From Peptococcaceae bacterium CEB3 (GTDB lineage: Bacteria; Bacillota; Desulfitobacteriia; Desulfitobacteriales; Desulfitobacteriaceae), in NCBI GenBank assembly GCA_001029295.1, contig LDXJ01000061.1, forward strand, positions 186,001 to 250,000: DNA of 64,000 nucleotides. Reading direction: 5' to 3'. Positions 6,986 to 16,457 of the stretch are shown here, in pieces. Below the pieces are notes generated by a model. That model made no database searches and was not told the DNA's origin. It saw only the letters and a program-made list of their open reading frames with translations. Positions within the stretch are counted from its first letter, which is position 1. Every line of letters starts with the position of its first letter. Made by a program: the position numbers and the translations under genes.

Positions 6986-9667
6986 CTACAGTTTCTCGAC
7001 CTTGACCCCACACACTTTGTACTCATAAGTTTTCGTGACTTTATCGTAGGCGGCGTTGGTAAGCACGTTAACGGGTGACTCCTTGTAATGCAACGTCATC
7101 CAGAGCATACCGGGAGGAACCCTGTCCGTAACCTGAATTCTCGTCTCCAACTCGCCCCGCCTGGACGCGACCTTGATCCTTTCACCGTCTTTGATTCCCA
7201 AGCGCCGGGCGTCTTCCGGGCTCAGTTCCGCCAGTTCTTCCGGGGAGTAGCTCTCCAGAGCCGCCGAATTACGGGTCATCACGTTATAGTGAGAAAGCTT
7301 GCGCCCTGTGCCGAGAAGCAGCGGATACTCATCGTCAGGAAGTTCATCCGGAAGCTGGTACTCGATCGGCATGAAGAGCCCTTTGCCGCGGGAGAATTTT
7401 CCCTCATGCAAGAACTTCGTGCCCGGATGCTCCGCGTTGGGAACCGGCCACTGCAGACCCTGGGTACCCAGCCGTCCGAAGCTGATCCCGGCATATTGAG
7501 GTGTCAAGCGCGCAATTTCTTCCATGATCTCGGCCGGTGACTCATAATCGAAAGAATATCCGAGGCGTCCCGCCAACTCGCAGAGAATTTCCCAGTCAGT
7601 CCGCGCCCGGCCCAAAGGCTCGATGGCTTGATTGACCATCTGCACCCTCCGCTCGGTATTGGTGAAGGTCCCGCTCTTTTCCGCAAAGCTGGCTCCCGGC
7701 AGAACCACATCGGCCAGTTTCGCCGTTTCGGAGAGGAAAATGTTCTGAACCACCAGAAAATCGAGCGTTTCCAAGCCGTGGCGCACATGATTGGCATCCG
7801 CGTCGGTCAGAACCGGGTCTTCGCCCATGATATACATCGCCCTTAAATCTTTACTGATAGCGGCTTCAAACATATCCGGAATCATAAAACCGGGCTTAGG
7901 ATTGAGAGGTACATGCCAGGCTTCTTCAAACTTCGCCCGCGCAGTGGGACTTGTAACATTCTGGTAACCGGGGAATGTGTTGGGAAGCGCTCCCATATCG
8001 CAAGCCCCTTGGACATTGTTCTGCCCGCGCAAGGGATTAACCCCGGAATTCTCTTTGCCGACATTACCCGTGAGCATGGCAAGATTGGCCATAGTCATAA
8101 CATTGTCCGTGCCGCAGGTATGCTCGGTAATCCCCAAGGTGTAAAAGATCTGGGCCCGTTCGGCCGTAGCATAAATACGGGCGGCCTCCGCCATCTCCTC
8201 TACGGGTACGCCCGTGAGTTTGCTGACCACTTCGGGTGGGAATTTCTGTACTTGTTCACGGAACTTATCAAACTCTTCCGTGCGTTCGGCGATGAACTCC
8301 TTATCTTCCCAACCGTTGGCCAGAATAATGTTCATGATGCCGTTCACCAGAGCGATATCTGTGCCGGGACGCAGTCGGAGCCAGACATCCGCTATCTCCG
8401 CCAACTCGATACGCCGCGGGTCAATGACGATTAGCTTGGCCCCATTGGCCACCGCTTGTTTCATCTTGGCCCCGATGACCGGATGCGCTTCTGTGGTATT
8501 CGAGCCGATCACAAAGAGCACTTGTGAATGAGGAATCTCGTTGATGGAATTCGTCATCGCTCCCGAACCAAACGTAATGGCCAGACCGGCCACTGTGGGA
8601 GCGTGTCAGGTCCGGGCGCAGTGGTCGACATTATTGCTGCCGATCACCGCGCGCATGAATTTCTGCATCAAATAATTCTCTTCATTGGTGCAGCGAGCCG
8701 AACTGAGAGCCGCAATGGAGTCCGCTCCGTACTGGGCTTTGATCTCTCCCAGTTTTTCCGCCACCAGACTCAAAGCCTCATCCCAACTTGCCTCAACGAA
8801 CTCCCCGTCTTTCTTGATCAGCGGGGTCGTCAGGCGGTTCGGGCTGTGGATCATATCCATGCCGAAACGGCCTTTGACACAGAGCGCGCGCCCATTGACC
8901 GGGGCCTCAGGATTGGATGTCACGCCGATGACTTTCCCGTCTTTGACATTGAGATCGAAATTGCAGCCCGTCCCGCAGAAAGGGCATGTCGTCTGAACTT
9001 TTTTCACTTCCCAGGGACGTCCTTGGCCCGCCATCTGTTTTTCCGTCAAAGCCCCGACCGGGCAGACGGAAACACAAGAACCGCAGAAAACGCACTCCGA
9101 CTCCGCATAGGGCAGATCGAAAGCCGGGCCGACTTGAGTATTGAAGCCGCGATGGGAGAAGTCCAAAACACCACGACCCTGCACCTCCTCACAAGCCCGG
9201 ATACACTTGCCGCAGAGGATGCATTTATTGGGATCCCTGAGGATGAAGGGATTGCTGTCATCGATGGGCAGGTGCCGGCGCTCACCCCCCGCAAATGCCT
9301 CCCCGGTCACCTGGTATTCATAGGCATATTTGGCCAGATCACAGGATCCCATCTTCTGACAGGTCATACAGTCCAACGGGTGATTGGCGACCAGCAGTTC
9401 CAAGATAGTTTTGCGCGCATCCCGCACTTTTTCAGTCTGCGTGCGCACCACCATGCCCTGAGTGGCTTGCGTCACACAGGAGGGAGGCAGGTTGCGCATT
9501 CCCTCAATGTCCACAATACAGAGACGGCAGGATCCGGTGGCTGTCAATTCCGGATCATGACAAAGCGTGGGAATCGGGATATTGTTCATCCGACAGGCTT
9601 GCAAAACGGTGGTCCCTTTCGGAACACTCACCGTGCGTCCGTCAATCGTCAATGTGAGCCATTCCAC
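6986..9667 (-). CDS. fdhA: Formate dehydrogenase catalytic subunit, selenocysteine-containing
   Basis: 893 residues if the in-frame TGA at 8608..8606 is read as Sec354 in ...NNVDHCART-U-HAPTVAGLA, the exact active-site context of Sec formate dehydrogenases. Domains in order: an N-terminal 2Fe-2S domain (GSCRLCIVD), a His/Cys cluster (HPLDCMTCQKMGSCDL), two ferredoxin 4Fe-4S motifs (CILCGKCIRACEEV; CVFCGSCVSVCPVG), the Mo/W-bis-MGD domain with its own cluster (CPFCGTGC), and the C-terminal molybdopterin-binding barrel. The enzyme interconverts formate and CO2. The NuoE/NuoF-like partners upstream imply NAD(P)H as electron partner. The start is GTG at 9667 with AAAGGAG 9 bp upstream. Without recoding the gene would appear as two frames, but both halves align end to end. 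Confidence 0.97.
8558..8608 (-). promoter_or_regulatory. SECIS element of fdhA
   Basis: Immediately after the TGA, CGCTCCC (8603-8597) pairs with GGGAGCG (8564-8558), and inside it TGGCC pairs with GGCCA around the loop GGTCT. The same GGUCU apical loop is the SelB-binding loop of the E. coli fdhF element. This is strong evidence that the TGA is decoded as selenocysteine. Confidence 0.93.
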
Positions 9668-9701
9668 ACGATTTCACTCCTTTCTCCAAAAACCCGGGCC
9701 G

Positions 9702-11663
9702 CTAAGCGCGCACCACCGCGCCAAATTTACATTTTTCCATACAGGTCCCACACTTAATACAGGCGGAAGCATCAATCCTGTAAGGAGTATTCTTGTCCCC
9801 GGTAATACATTTGACCGGGCAGTTTTTGGCACAGAGACCGCATTTCTTACATTTTTCTTCATCGATAGTATAGGTGAGGAGAGCCGAACAAGCATGGGCC
9901 GGGCACTGTTTGTCCCTGATGTGAGCTTCGTATTCGTGCCGGAAATACTTGAGCGTAGCCAGAACCGGGTTCGGCGCCGTTTGGCCCAGCCCGCATAGAG
10001 AAGTGCTCTTCACAACACCGGCCAGTTTTTCCAGAGTCTCAATATCTTCCTCTTTTCCTTCACCATTGGTAATGCGTACTAGAATTTCCAGCATGCGCTT
10101 CGTTCCCTCGCGACAGGGGGTACATTTGCCACAAGATTCCTTCTGGGTGAAGTTCAAGAAATAACGGGCAATATCCACCATGCAAGTGGTCTCATCCAGT
10201 ACCACCAATCCGCCGGATCCGACCATAGCCCCCGCTTGTACCAGGGTATCATAGTCAACCGGAAGATCCAGCAGGCTTTCCGGCAGGCAGCCGCCGGAAG
10301 GCCCGCCGATTTGAACCGCTTTAAATTTCTTTCCGCCCAGGATCCCGCCGCCGATATCGAAAATAATCTCCCTCAGGGACATGCCCATGGGTACTTCAAC
10401 CAGCCCCGTATTGTTTACCTTACCTGTTAAGGCAAAGATCTTTGTACCCTTGCTCTTTTCCGTCCCGAACCCGGCATACCAATCGGCCCCGTGCCGGAAA
10501 ATGTGGGGGACATTAGAGTAGGTCTCAACGTTATTGTTGTTGGTCGGTTTACCCCATAATCCCTGCTGGGCCGGGAACGGCGGACGCACTTTAGGCATAC
10601 CCCGCTTACCTTCGATGGAGGCTATCAAGGCGGTTTCCTCACCGCAGACAAAAGCACCGGCGCCGGCTTTGATATAGATGCGGAAATTGAAACCTGAGGC
10701 CAGAATGTTATCACCCAGGAGCCCCACTTCCTCCGCTTGTTTAATAGCAATCTCCAGGCGTTTGATCGCCAGCGGATATTCGGCCCGGCAGTAAATATAA
10801 CCTTCATCAGCCCCAATAGCGTAGGCGGCAATCATCATACCTTCGAGTACAGAATGCGGGTCGCCCTCAAGGACGCTGCGATCCATGAAGGCCCCCGGGT
10901 CCCCTTCATCCGCATTGCAGATGATGTATTTTTTATCCCCTGCACTCTGACGGCACAAACCCCACTTGAGGCCGGTCGGGAAACCCGCACCGCCCCGACC
11001 ACGTAAACCCGATCTCTTGACTTCTTCGATAACCTCGTCGGGCTTCATGTCCTGCAGAGCATGGGCAAATCCTCTATAACCATCCTGAGCAAAATAGTCT
11101 TCGATCCGCTCAGGATTAATGTGGCCGCAGTTGTGCAGTACAATTCTATGCTGTTTGGCATAAAACGGAGCATTGGCATAAGTCGTCGCGGCCTGGCCTG
11201 TCGTGGGATCAACATAAAGCAGGTGTTCCACCCGCTCTCCACCGACGAGATCTTTGGCCACGATTTCCGGAATATCCTCTGCTTTAACCCGCGTATAAAA
11301 CGTCTTAGCCGGCTCAATAATCACGATGGGACCCTGCTCACAGAAACCGTGGCAGCCGGTTGGCCTTGTACTTACTGAAACGTCCAGGCCGGCCTTTTTT
11401 ATCTCGGCATCCATGATTTCAATCAACTTATTGGAACCGGAAGAGGCGCACCCCGTGCCGGTGCAGAAGAGAACGGCCTGTTTTTGGCTGCCCACTTCCG
11501 TCTTAAGCTCCCTTAGAAGGCGCTCGCGTTCCATCCGGCAAGCCGGATCATCATGGCAGAGCGGCCCTTCCGTCTGGCAGCGGACGTAATCTCGGCAAGG
11601 GGTCTCAGGGGTATGTGTGCAGCGCCCGCAGCAGGGATCCAACAGTGTCTTCATCGTCTTCAT
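9702..11663 (-). CDS. NADH-binding NuoF-like subunit of formate dehydrogenase
   Basis: About 653 residues from MKTMKTLLDPCCGRC (ATG 11663, just past the nuoE-like stop, with AGGGAAAGGGG upstream). In order: a Cys-rich N-terminal segment, a thioredoxin-like 2Fe-2S domain (CTGTGCASSG ... TGCHGFCEQGP), the FMN/NADH core (SGLRGRGGAGFPTGLKW; NADEGDPGAFMDR; GAGAFVCGEETAL), the SLBB region, the NuoF 4Fe-4S site (ESCGKCTPCREGTKRM ... CGLGQ), and two C-terminal ferredoxin clusters (CKKCGLCAKNCPVKC; CIKCGTCMEKCKFGA). This is the HydB/NuoF architecture of soluble NAD-linked hydrogenases and formate dehydrogenases. It moves electrons between FdhA and NAD(P). Whether it bifurcates with ferredoxin cannot be told from sequence. 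Confidence 0.94.
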   Translation of the reverse strand: MKTMKTLLDPCCGRCTHTPETPCRDYVRCQTEGPLCHDDPACRMERERLLRELKTEVGSQKQAVLFCTGTGCASSGSNKLIEIMDAEIKKAGLDVSVSTRPTGCHGFCEQGPIVIIEPAKTFYTRVKAEDIPEIVAKDLVGGERVEHLLYVDPTTGQAATTYANAPFYAKQHRIVLHNCGHINPERIEDYFAQDGYRGFAHALQDMKPDEVIEEVKRSGLRGRGGAGFPTGLKWGLCRQSAGDKKYIICNADEGDPGAFMDRSVLEGDPHSVLEGMMIAAYAIGADEGYIYCRAEYPLAIKRLEIAIKQAEEVGLLGDNILASGFNFRIYIKAGAGAFVCGEETALIASIEGKRGMPKVRPPFPAQQGLWGKPTNNNNVETYSNVPHIFRHGADWYAGFGTEKSKGTKIFALTGKVNNTGLVEVPMGMSLREIIFDIGGGILGGKKFKAVQIGGPSGGCLPESLLDLPVDYDTLVQAGAMVGSGGLVVLDETTCMVDIARYFLNFTQKESCGKCTPCREGTKRMLEILVRITNGEGKEEDIETLEKLAGVVKSTSLCGLGQTAPNPVLATLKYFRHEYEAHIRDKQCPAHACSALLTYTIDEEKCKKCGLCAKNCPVKCITGDKNTPYRIDASACIKCGTCMEKCKFGAVVRA

Positions 11664-11673
11664 CCCCTTTCCC

Positions 11674-12162
11674 TCACTCGTATTGGGCCAGAATGCCAGC
11701 CACTTTGTCCGGCGCCAAGCGCCCGTAAACCTGATCATTAATCATCATGGTGGGAGCCAAACCACAGGCTCCGATGCAAGCGACGATCTCCAGGGTAAAT
11801 CGTTGATCCTCAGTCGTGCCGCCATCCTTCACACCCAATTCCTGTTCGATCGTCTCCAGGACCTTGGCCCCACCCCTAACATGACAGGCAGTCCCCAAGC
11901 AAACTCGCAAAACATTCTGCCCCATGGGAGTGAGACGGAATTGCGCGTAAAAAGTCGCCACACCGTAAACCCGAGCCACAGGAATTTTAAGGCCCCGACC
12001 GATACGTCTCAGCACGTCGGCCGGCAGATAACCGTAAATTTCCTGAGCTTTCTGCAAGACCGGAATCAAGGCACCTTTCCGCCCCGCATAACCGGCCAAA
12101 ACCTCAGCCAATTTCGTCTCCTTCGGATCGATGAGATCCTGACACAATTCACACAAACACAA
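11674..12162 (-). CDS. NuoE-like 2Fe-2S subunit of formate dehydrogenase
   Basis: About 160 residues with the NuoE signature: helical N-terminal part (ALIPVLQKAQEIYGYLPADVL), GVATFYAQFRLTPMG, the first cysteine pair in RVCLGTACHVRG and the second in IVACIGACGLAPTMMIN, which together bind one 2Fe-2S cluster. It acts with the NuoF-like subunit next to it. The start is a TTG: at 12162 the AGGAGGG site is too close, while the TTG two codons later (12156) gives normal spacing. The stop is 11 bp before the NuoF-like start. Confidence 0.93.
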   Translation of the reverse strand: MCLCELCQDLIDPKETKLAEVLAGYAGRKGALIPVLQKAQEIYGYLPADVLRRIGRGLKIPVARVYGVATFYAQFRLTPMGQNVLRVCLGTACHVRGGAKVLETIEQELGVKDGGTTEDQRFTLEIVACIGACGLAPTMMINDQVYGRLAPDKVAGILAQYE

Positions 12163-12170
12163 TCCCTCCT

Positions 12171-12779
12171 CTACCTTTTCCGCATGGATCCCGGGGCTTC
12201 CCGGGTTTTGTGAAATCGCTCCACTCCCTCCTCAGTCACCAGAATATCTATTTTTTGATCGTGTTGGTCAACCGGCACCTCGGGCACCACTTGGATCGCA
12301 AAGCCGATGGCCACCCTTGCTGCCGTGGGACGCAAACGCGCAAAAAACCGGTCGTAATATCCGCCGCCATAGCCGAGCCGGTTGCCTTGGCGATCAAAAG
12401 CGGCACCAGGTACCAGCACGAAATCAACGGTTTTCGGATCCGCCTCCGCCAAACTGTCCTTCTTCGGTTCCCTGATTCCCCACATGCCGGGCTCGACATC
12501 CCGATCCAGATTGCCGATAAAGGCAGGAATCAAAAGGCCTCCCGGAGCGCAACGGGGAAGAACCAGACTTTTGCCCTCCGCCAGGGCCTGTACCGCTAAA
12601 CCCGTCGTTTCCGCTTCATCCCGGAAGTTGAGAAAGAGCATTACAGTCCGCGCCTGCCTGTATTCCGGCAAAGCTGTCACCAGACTTTGGATCTGCCGGC
12701 TCTTAAGTCGGCGTTCATCTTCAGGCAAAGCGGCGCGCCGGTTCAACGCCAAAGCGCGAACTTCTTTCTTGCGATCCAT
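12171..12779 (-). CDS. fau: 5-formyltetrahydrofolate cyclo-ligase
   Basis: 202 residues. The enzyme converts 5-formyl-THF plus ATP into 5,10-methenyl-THF. Visible features are the N-terminal basic helix (KKEVRALALNRRAAL), SRQIQSLV, the folate/ATP site (VLVPGAAFDRQGNRLGYGGG followed by YYDRFF) and the late VPVDQHDQKIDILVTEEG. It is the first gene of the formate dehydrogenase operon, with its TAG 8 bp before the nuoE-like start. That couples formate oxidation to one-carbon folate chemistry. Confidence 0.95.
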   Translation of the reverse strand: MDRKKEVRALALNRRAALPEDERRLKSRQIQSLVTALPEYRQARTVMLFLNFRDEAETTGLAVQALAEGKSLVLPRCAPGGLLIPAFIGNLDRDVEPGMWGIREPKKDSLAEADPKTVDFVLVPGAAFDRQGNRLGYGGGYYDRFFARLRPTAARVAIGFAIQVVPEVPVDQHDQKIDILVTEEGVERFHKTREAPGSMRKR

Positions 12780-13075
12780 AAAAACAAAATCCCCTCGACT
12801 TTTTAAGACTTCCTGTTAAAACTTCGAACATTTACGAGACATATGAAAAATTTCATACGGGAATACCGCAAAAACCTAGCTTACAGTAAAAATATTCGTT
12901 CAATAACCCCTAAATCCTGCCTCCTGAAGAAACTTTTTGACCAACAAAAATATTCGGAGCCACCCCGATGAACGCGGCTGCCAAGGCCAAAGCCGGGCAC
13001 TAGACCGGAAAAACGCCGCCACATCCCGGGCTGTTCGGGCCATACCCGCGGACTTTAGCGCTATCAGGCTGGGAC
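12780..13075. promoter_or_regulatory. AT-rich leader of the formate dehydrogenase operon with a 16-bp palindrome
   Basis: No gene is visible in this 296-bp gap. It contains the perfect inverted repeat TATGAAA-aa-TTTCATA (12842-12857), about 65 bp upstream of the cyclo-ligase start, in a locally AT-rich stretch where its promoter should lie. It is a plausible operator for a dimeric regulator, but the regulator is unknown. Confidence 0.5.
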
Positions 13076-14107
13076 TTATTTCCCTAACAGCAGCGGAACC
13101 AGGACCGGCACCAACGCTGACAAAGTAATTCCGTTAACGAGAGCTATGACGACCACGCCGGGCGGTCCGACTGCCGCAATGATGGGCAAAGTCGTATCCA
13201 TTGTCGTAGCCCCGCCGGGAGCGACCAAGGAGAGAACCCCCACCCGGCGGGCGAGAAGAGGGAGCAAGAGAATGGAGAGAAGTTCCCGGAAAACGTTGGC
13301 CAGGAAAGCAACGGTACCTAAGGCCACCGAGTCCAGCTGAGTAATAAGCACCCCGGAAAGACTGTACCAACCGAAGCCCGCTCCCACGGCCCCGCCTTCC
13401 CGCCAACTCCAACCCAAAAGTTTGCCCATCAGCATCCCGGCTCCGACGCTGGCTACCGCAACCCCCAGGGGAGCCAAGAAAACATGCCACCCCAAACTGA
13501 GGACCTGCCGCCAAAGCTCCTTGCTGCCCCCTAGATCGAGGCCGACCGAGAATAGGGTAAAATATAAGGCTCCGTCTGTCAAACCTGTCAAGTAGGGTCC
13601 CAATCCATCCAAGCCATGGGCAGCCTGGCTAAGGCCGAAGAGAATACCTGCGGCAAGAGCCGCCAGGATCAACCCGATCATGCGCAGGGGTTTCCTCCCC
13701 GCCCCGGACTCGGGCTCAGGTTCAACCCGTCCTTCCGCTCGCGGCCCAAGCCGTCCCTTCGCTCCGGGTCTGCCCCCGAGTTCTGCCCCGGGGCCAAGCT
13801 GTCCTTCATTACCTCCCGCCATTCCCGGCCGGCGCGCCGACCCGCGGGCCGCCAGGCGTTCAAACCCGCCCACTAAAACAAGACTTGCCAAGACCCCGCT
13901 GAGAGCAAAGAGGAAAGCCTGAAGACCGTAGGACCCCAGCCGCCACAGGATGGTCCTGTCGGCACCGATACGGATCCCCATAGTCAGCAACAGGGAAAAA
14001 ACCCCCAGTGTTACCATTCGCGAACTTTGGCACAAAATACGACGGGGCAGCCACGCCTTCCAGCCCGCCAATATCCCCAAGAGCAGAAAAACTAAGACCG
14101 GAACCAA
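13076..14107 (-). CDS. lysO: LysO-type lysine exporter family membrane protein
   Basis: 343 residues from a TTG at 14107 that has AGGAGG exactly 7 bp upstream; the longer frame to 14164 lacks a site. The protein is highly hydrophobic with about eight membrane segments. It carries conserved LysO/DUF340 stretches: GFGWYSLSGVLI, NVFRELLSILLLP, and PGGATTMDTTLPII near the C-terminus. In E. coli LysO exports lysine. Between the N-terminal and C-terminal membrane halves lies an unusual hydrophilic insert of about 50 residues rich in Gly, Pro, Arg and Glu (GPGAELGGRPGAKGRLGPRA and neighbours), absent from ordinary family members as I know them. The substrate is inferred from the family only. Confidence 0.85.
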   Translation of the reverse strand: MVPVLVFLLLGILAGWKAWLPRRILCQSSRMVTLGVFSLLLTMGIRIGADRTILWRLGSYGLQAFLFALSGVLASLVLVGGFERLAARGSARRPGMAGGNEGQLGPGAELGGRPGAKGRLGPRAEGRVEPEPESGAGRKPLRMIGLILAALAAGILFGLSQAAHGLDGLGPYLTGLTDGALYFTLFSVGLDLGGSKELWRQVLSLGWHVFLAPLGVAVASVGAGMLMGKLLGWSWREGGAVGAGFGWYSLSGVLITQLDSVALGTVAFLANVFRELLSILLLPLLARRVGVLSLVAPGGATTMDTTLPIIAAVGPPGVVVIALVNGITLSALVPVLVPLLLGK

Positions 14108-14356
14108 AGCGACCCCTCCTTTTTCCGCAAACAATCCCTGCCGGCAAAGTACAAACCGGCCCAAACGTGCCCACGGCTGTCGCCAAACGCAACTTCTTTT
14201 CGTCTCGCCTCCCCATCGAGTCTTCTCTTTCGAGCCCTTTCATCCGGGTTTCTTAACCTGGTGTTCCCACCCGGGCCAAGTCCTCGTTTTTTTATCCCCG
14301 CTTAAGTCACAAAATTGTCCCCAGCGTAAAGTCCGTTCTTAAGCCTTTCGGCCGAC

Positions 14357-14470
14357 TTATCCACCTTATACACAGCACCTGTGGATAAGTCAGCATTTTT
14401 TTCACCCCGGACAGAGACTTCGCAAACCCGCCCCCCGCACTTATAAACAGACTTATCCACATTGTCCACA
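14357..14470. other. Cluster of DnaA boxes
   Basis: Within 114 bp there are two perfect TTATCCACA boxes (14453-14461; reverse at 14380-14388), one TTATACACA (14366-14374) and single-mismatch boxes TTATCCACC (14357-14365), TTATAAACA (14441-14449) and TTGTCCACA (14462-14470). Two pairs abut head to tail with no spacer. Weaker copies extend to 14292 and 14486. It lies between tsaD and lysO with no dnaA or dnaN nearby. It may be a DnaA-titration or regulatory site, or a relocated or secondary origin element. No strong AT-rich unwinding region is obvious next to it. Confidence 0.8.
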
Positions 14471-14561
14471 CAAACGAATATCCACCGAACAAGCATCCCC
14501 CACTCGCACGGAAAATGCTGTCAAATCCGACAGGAATTTTTCCCAGAAACGCAGCCGACTC

Positions 14562-15602
14562 TTAGGTCAAGTTCAGCCCCGGCACGGCGTTGAGCGTCCA
14601 GGGAGCGAAATCCCGAGCCAGGTAACGATAATAACCGGCGGAAGCCACCATCGCGCCATTGTCTGTGCATAGCTGCGGAGGCGGAAAGAAAAGCCGGCCA
14701 TCCCGCTCCTTCAATTCCCGGGTCAGCGTTGTGCGTAACAATTCATTGGCCGCGACCCCTCCAGCCAGCAGGACACGCTTAACCCCGGTCTGCTCAACGG
14801 CCAGCAAAGTCTTGCGCACCAAGACATCCACAACGGCCTGCTGAAACGAAGCAGCCAAATCCGGAACACATAGGCTTAAGCCCTTCATGCGGGCCGTATT
14901 GAGAGTGTTCAAAACAGCAGACTTCATGCCGCTGAAGCTGAAATCCAGGCTTCCGGGTTCAAGCATGGCTCTGGGAAAATCAAAGGCAGCCGCATTCCCG
15001 GCCGCCGCCGCCTTCTGCACCTGCGGTCCGCCCGGATAACCCAAACCCAAAGTGCGGGCCACTTTGTCGAGGGCCTCTCCCGCCGCGTCGTCCCGCGTCC
15101 GGCCCAGTACCTCATAATCGGCCTGCCCACGGAGGAGGATGAGATGGGTATGTCCCCCGGATACCAGCAGGGCCAGGCAGGGGAACGCCAAATGCGGGTG
15201 CACAAGGAAGTTGGCACAGATATGCGCCTCCAAATGGTTGACCCCGATGAGAGGAACTCCCGCGGCATAGGCGATCGCTTTAGCCCCGGCCACACCGACC
15301 AAGAGCGAACCGACTAACCCCGGACCGTACGTCACCGCAATGGCGTCCAAATCCCCGTAATCAAGCTTTGCCTCCGTCATCGCCTTTTCCACCACCTGTT
15401 GAAAATGGAGAAGGTGTTCCCGCGAGGCGATTTCCGGCACCACCCCCCCGTACTTCTGATGGATGGTGATCTGGGAGGAGATGACATGGCTAAGCAATTC
15501 CCTCCCATTTCTCAAAACCGCGGCTGCTGTCTCATCACAGCTGGTCTCAATGCCCAATATACAGATATGCGCATCCGAACATTTTATTTTTGCGTCTGAC
15601 AC
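14562..15602 (-). CDS. tsaD: tRNA N6-threonylcarbamoyladenosine transferase
   Basis: 346 residues; catalyses transfer of the threonylcarbamoyl group to A37 of ANN-decoding tRNAs, with TsaB and TsaE encoded just upstream. Family marks: ILGIETSCDETAAAV, YGGVVPEIASREH, the metal-binding HLEAH, LALLVSGGHTHL, the nucleotide loop YPGGP, FSFSGMKSAV, and VLLAGGVAANELLR followed by CTDNGAMVA. It is normal length. A 321-bp gap with simple repeats separates it from rimI, so it may have its own promoter. Confidence 0.97.
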   Translation of the reverse strand: MSDAKIKCSDAHICILGIETSCDETAAAVLRNGRELLSHVISSQITIHQKYGGVVPEIASREHLLHFQQVVEKAMTEAKLDYGDLDAIAVTYGPGLVGSLLVGVAGAKAIAYAAGVPLIGVNHLEAHICANFLVHPHLAFPCLALLVSGGHTHLILLRGQADYEVLGRTRDDAAGEALDKVARTLGLGYPGGPQVQKAAAAGNAAAFDFPRAMLEPGSLDFSFSGMKSAVLNTLNTARMKGLSLCVPDLAASFQQAVVDVLVRKTLLAVEQTGVKRVLLAGGVAANELLRTTLTRELKERDGRLFFPPPQLCTDNGAMVASAGYYRYLARDFAPWTLNAVPGLNLT

Positions 15603-15923
15603 AACCTTGCCTCCGCTCCCACGCTGTAAACTCCCCCTCTGATCTTACGACATTTCCTATCGTGTCGACGTTTTTTTCCATTATGACGTTTTTCATCGAA
15701 CTCTCGACACGGTATATTGAGCCTCTCCATAACTCTGAATCGCGTCTTCATCTTCTGCCTCTCAAGTCCATCCGGCTATCGTATCCTCTTCGCTCTTGGC
15801 CCTCAGAGTGAGTGGCTCCTGCCGCAACTACTGTCTCCCGTCTTTTCCGACCTCCGGCCTTTGGTACAAGACTCGTGCGTGCCGGGCCCCTCTGACCTCC
15901 GACCTCCGGCTTCTGACCTCCGT
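15603..15923. repeat. Gene-free gap with GACCTCC repeats
   Basis: No gene is visible between tsaD and rimI. TCyGACCTCC occurs four times: at 15846-15855, 15891-15900, 15898-15907 and 15912-15921. The rest is T/C-rich and of low complexity. Confidence 0.7.
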
Positions 15924-16457
15924 TTAGAGCTCCAGCCACATGATGAGAGCGTCTTCCCTCGTATCGACATAATACCCCTTACGCCGACCCGCGACCTTAA
16001 AGCCCAAACGTTCATAGAGCCGGCGTGCCGGGTCATTCGAGACCCTTACTTCTAAGGTCATGCGTTCCATACCTTCCTGGGCCATCTTGCTCATCACCGA
16101 GCGCATGAGAAACTCTCCCCAATGTCTGCCTCTGTGGCCCGGCATAATCGCCACGTTCGTAATATGCCCCTCATCCAGAATAAACCACAAGCCCATATAC
16201 CCAATAACCCGGCCGTCAACCTCCAGGCAGTGATAACGGGCATATTCGTTATCGCGCAATTCCGTGGCGAAAGAATGGATGGACCAAGGCGTAGGAAAGG
16301 ACACCTGTTCAATGGCGATGACCGAGCCCAAGTCCTCTATGCACATGGGACGCACAATGCCCTTCTCGTCAGTCCCCTCCGCCTTTTCCTCACCGCTCCT
16401 GTAGGGATCCGTTCCCATAGGGTCCGTTCCTGAATTTCTCATCCTGCGTTCAGCCAT
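15924..16457 (-). CDS. rimI: Ribosomal-protein alanine N-acetyltransferase RimI family
   Basis: 177 residues from the ATG at 16457, which overlaps the end of tsaB by 8 bp and has GGAGG 8 bp upstream. The GNAT fold shows MCIEDLGSVIAIEQVSFPTPW, the acetyl-CoA loop (ITNVAIMPGHRGRHWGEFLM, where the usual R/Q-x-x-G-x-G/A reads RGRHWG) and the C-terminal VSNDPARRLYERLGFKVAGRRKGYY typical of RimI. About 36 extra N-terminal residues (GTDPMGTDPYRSGEEKAEG) are low complexity and not part of the fold. RimI genes commonly sit in tsaE-tsaB-rimI-tsaD operons, as here. Confidence 0.92.
   Translation of the reverse strand: MAERRMRNSGTDPMGTDPYRSGEEKAEGTDEKGIVRPMCIEDLGSVIAIEQVSFPTPWSIHSFATELRDNEYARYHCLEVDGRVIGYMGLWFILDEGHITNVAIMPGHRGRHWGEFLMRSVMSKMAQEGMERMTLEVRVSNDPARRLYERLGFKVAGRRKGYYVDTREDALIMWLEL

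Noticed and set aside
8528-9757. Open frame of 409 codons on the plus strand
   Set aside because: It lies entirely antisense to fdhA, lacks a ribosome site and family motifs, and results from the high GC content of the coding strand.
14302-14496. Small frame covering the DnaA-box cluster
   Set aside because: The protein (with VDKS and VDNV repeats) is just the translation of repeated TTATCCAC sequence and has no ribosome site.
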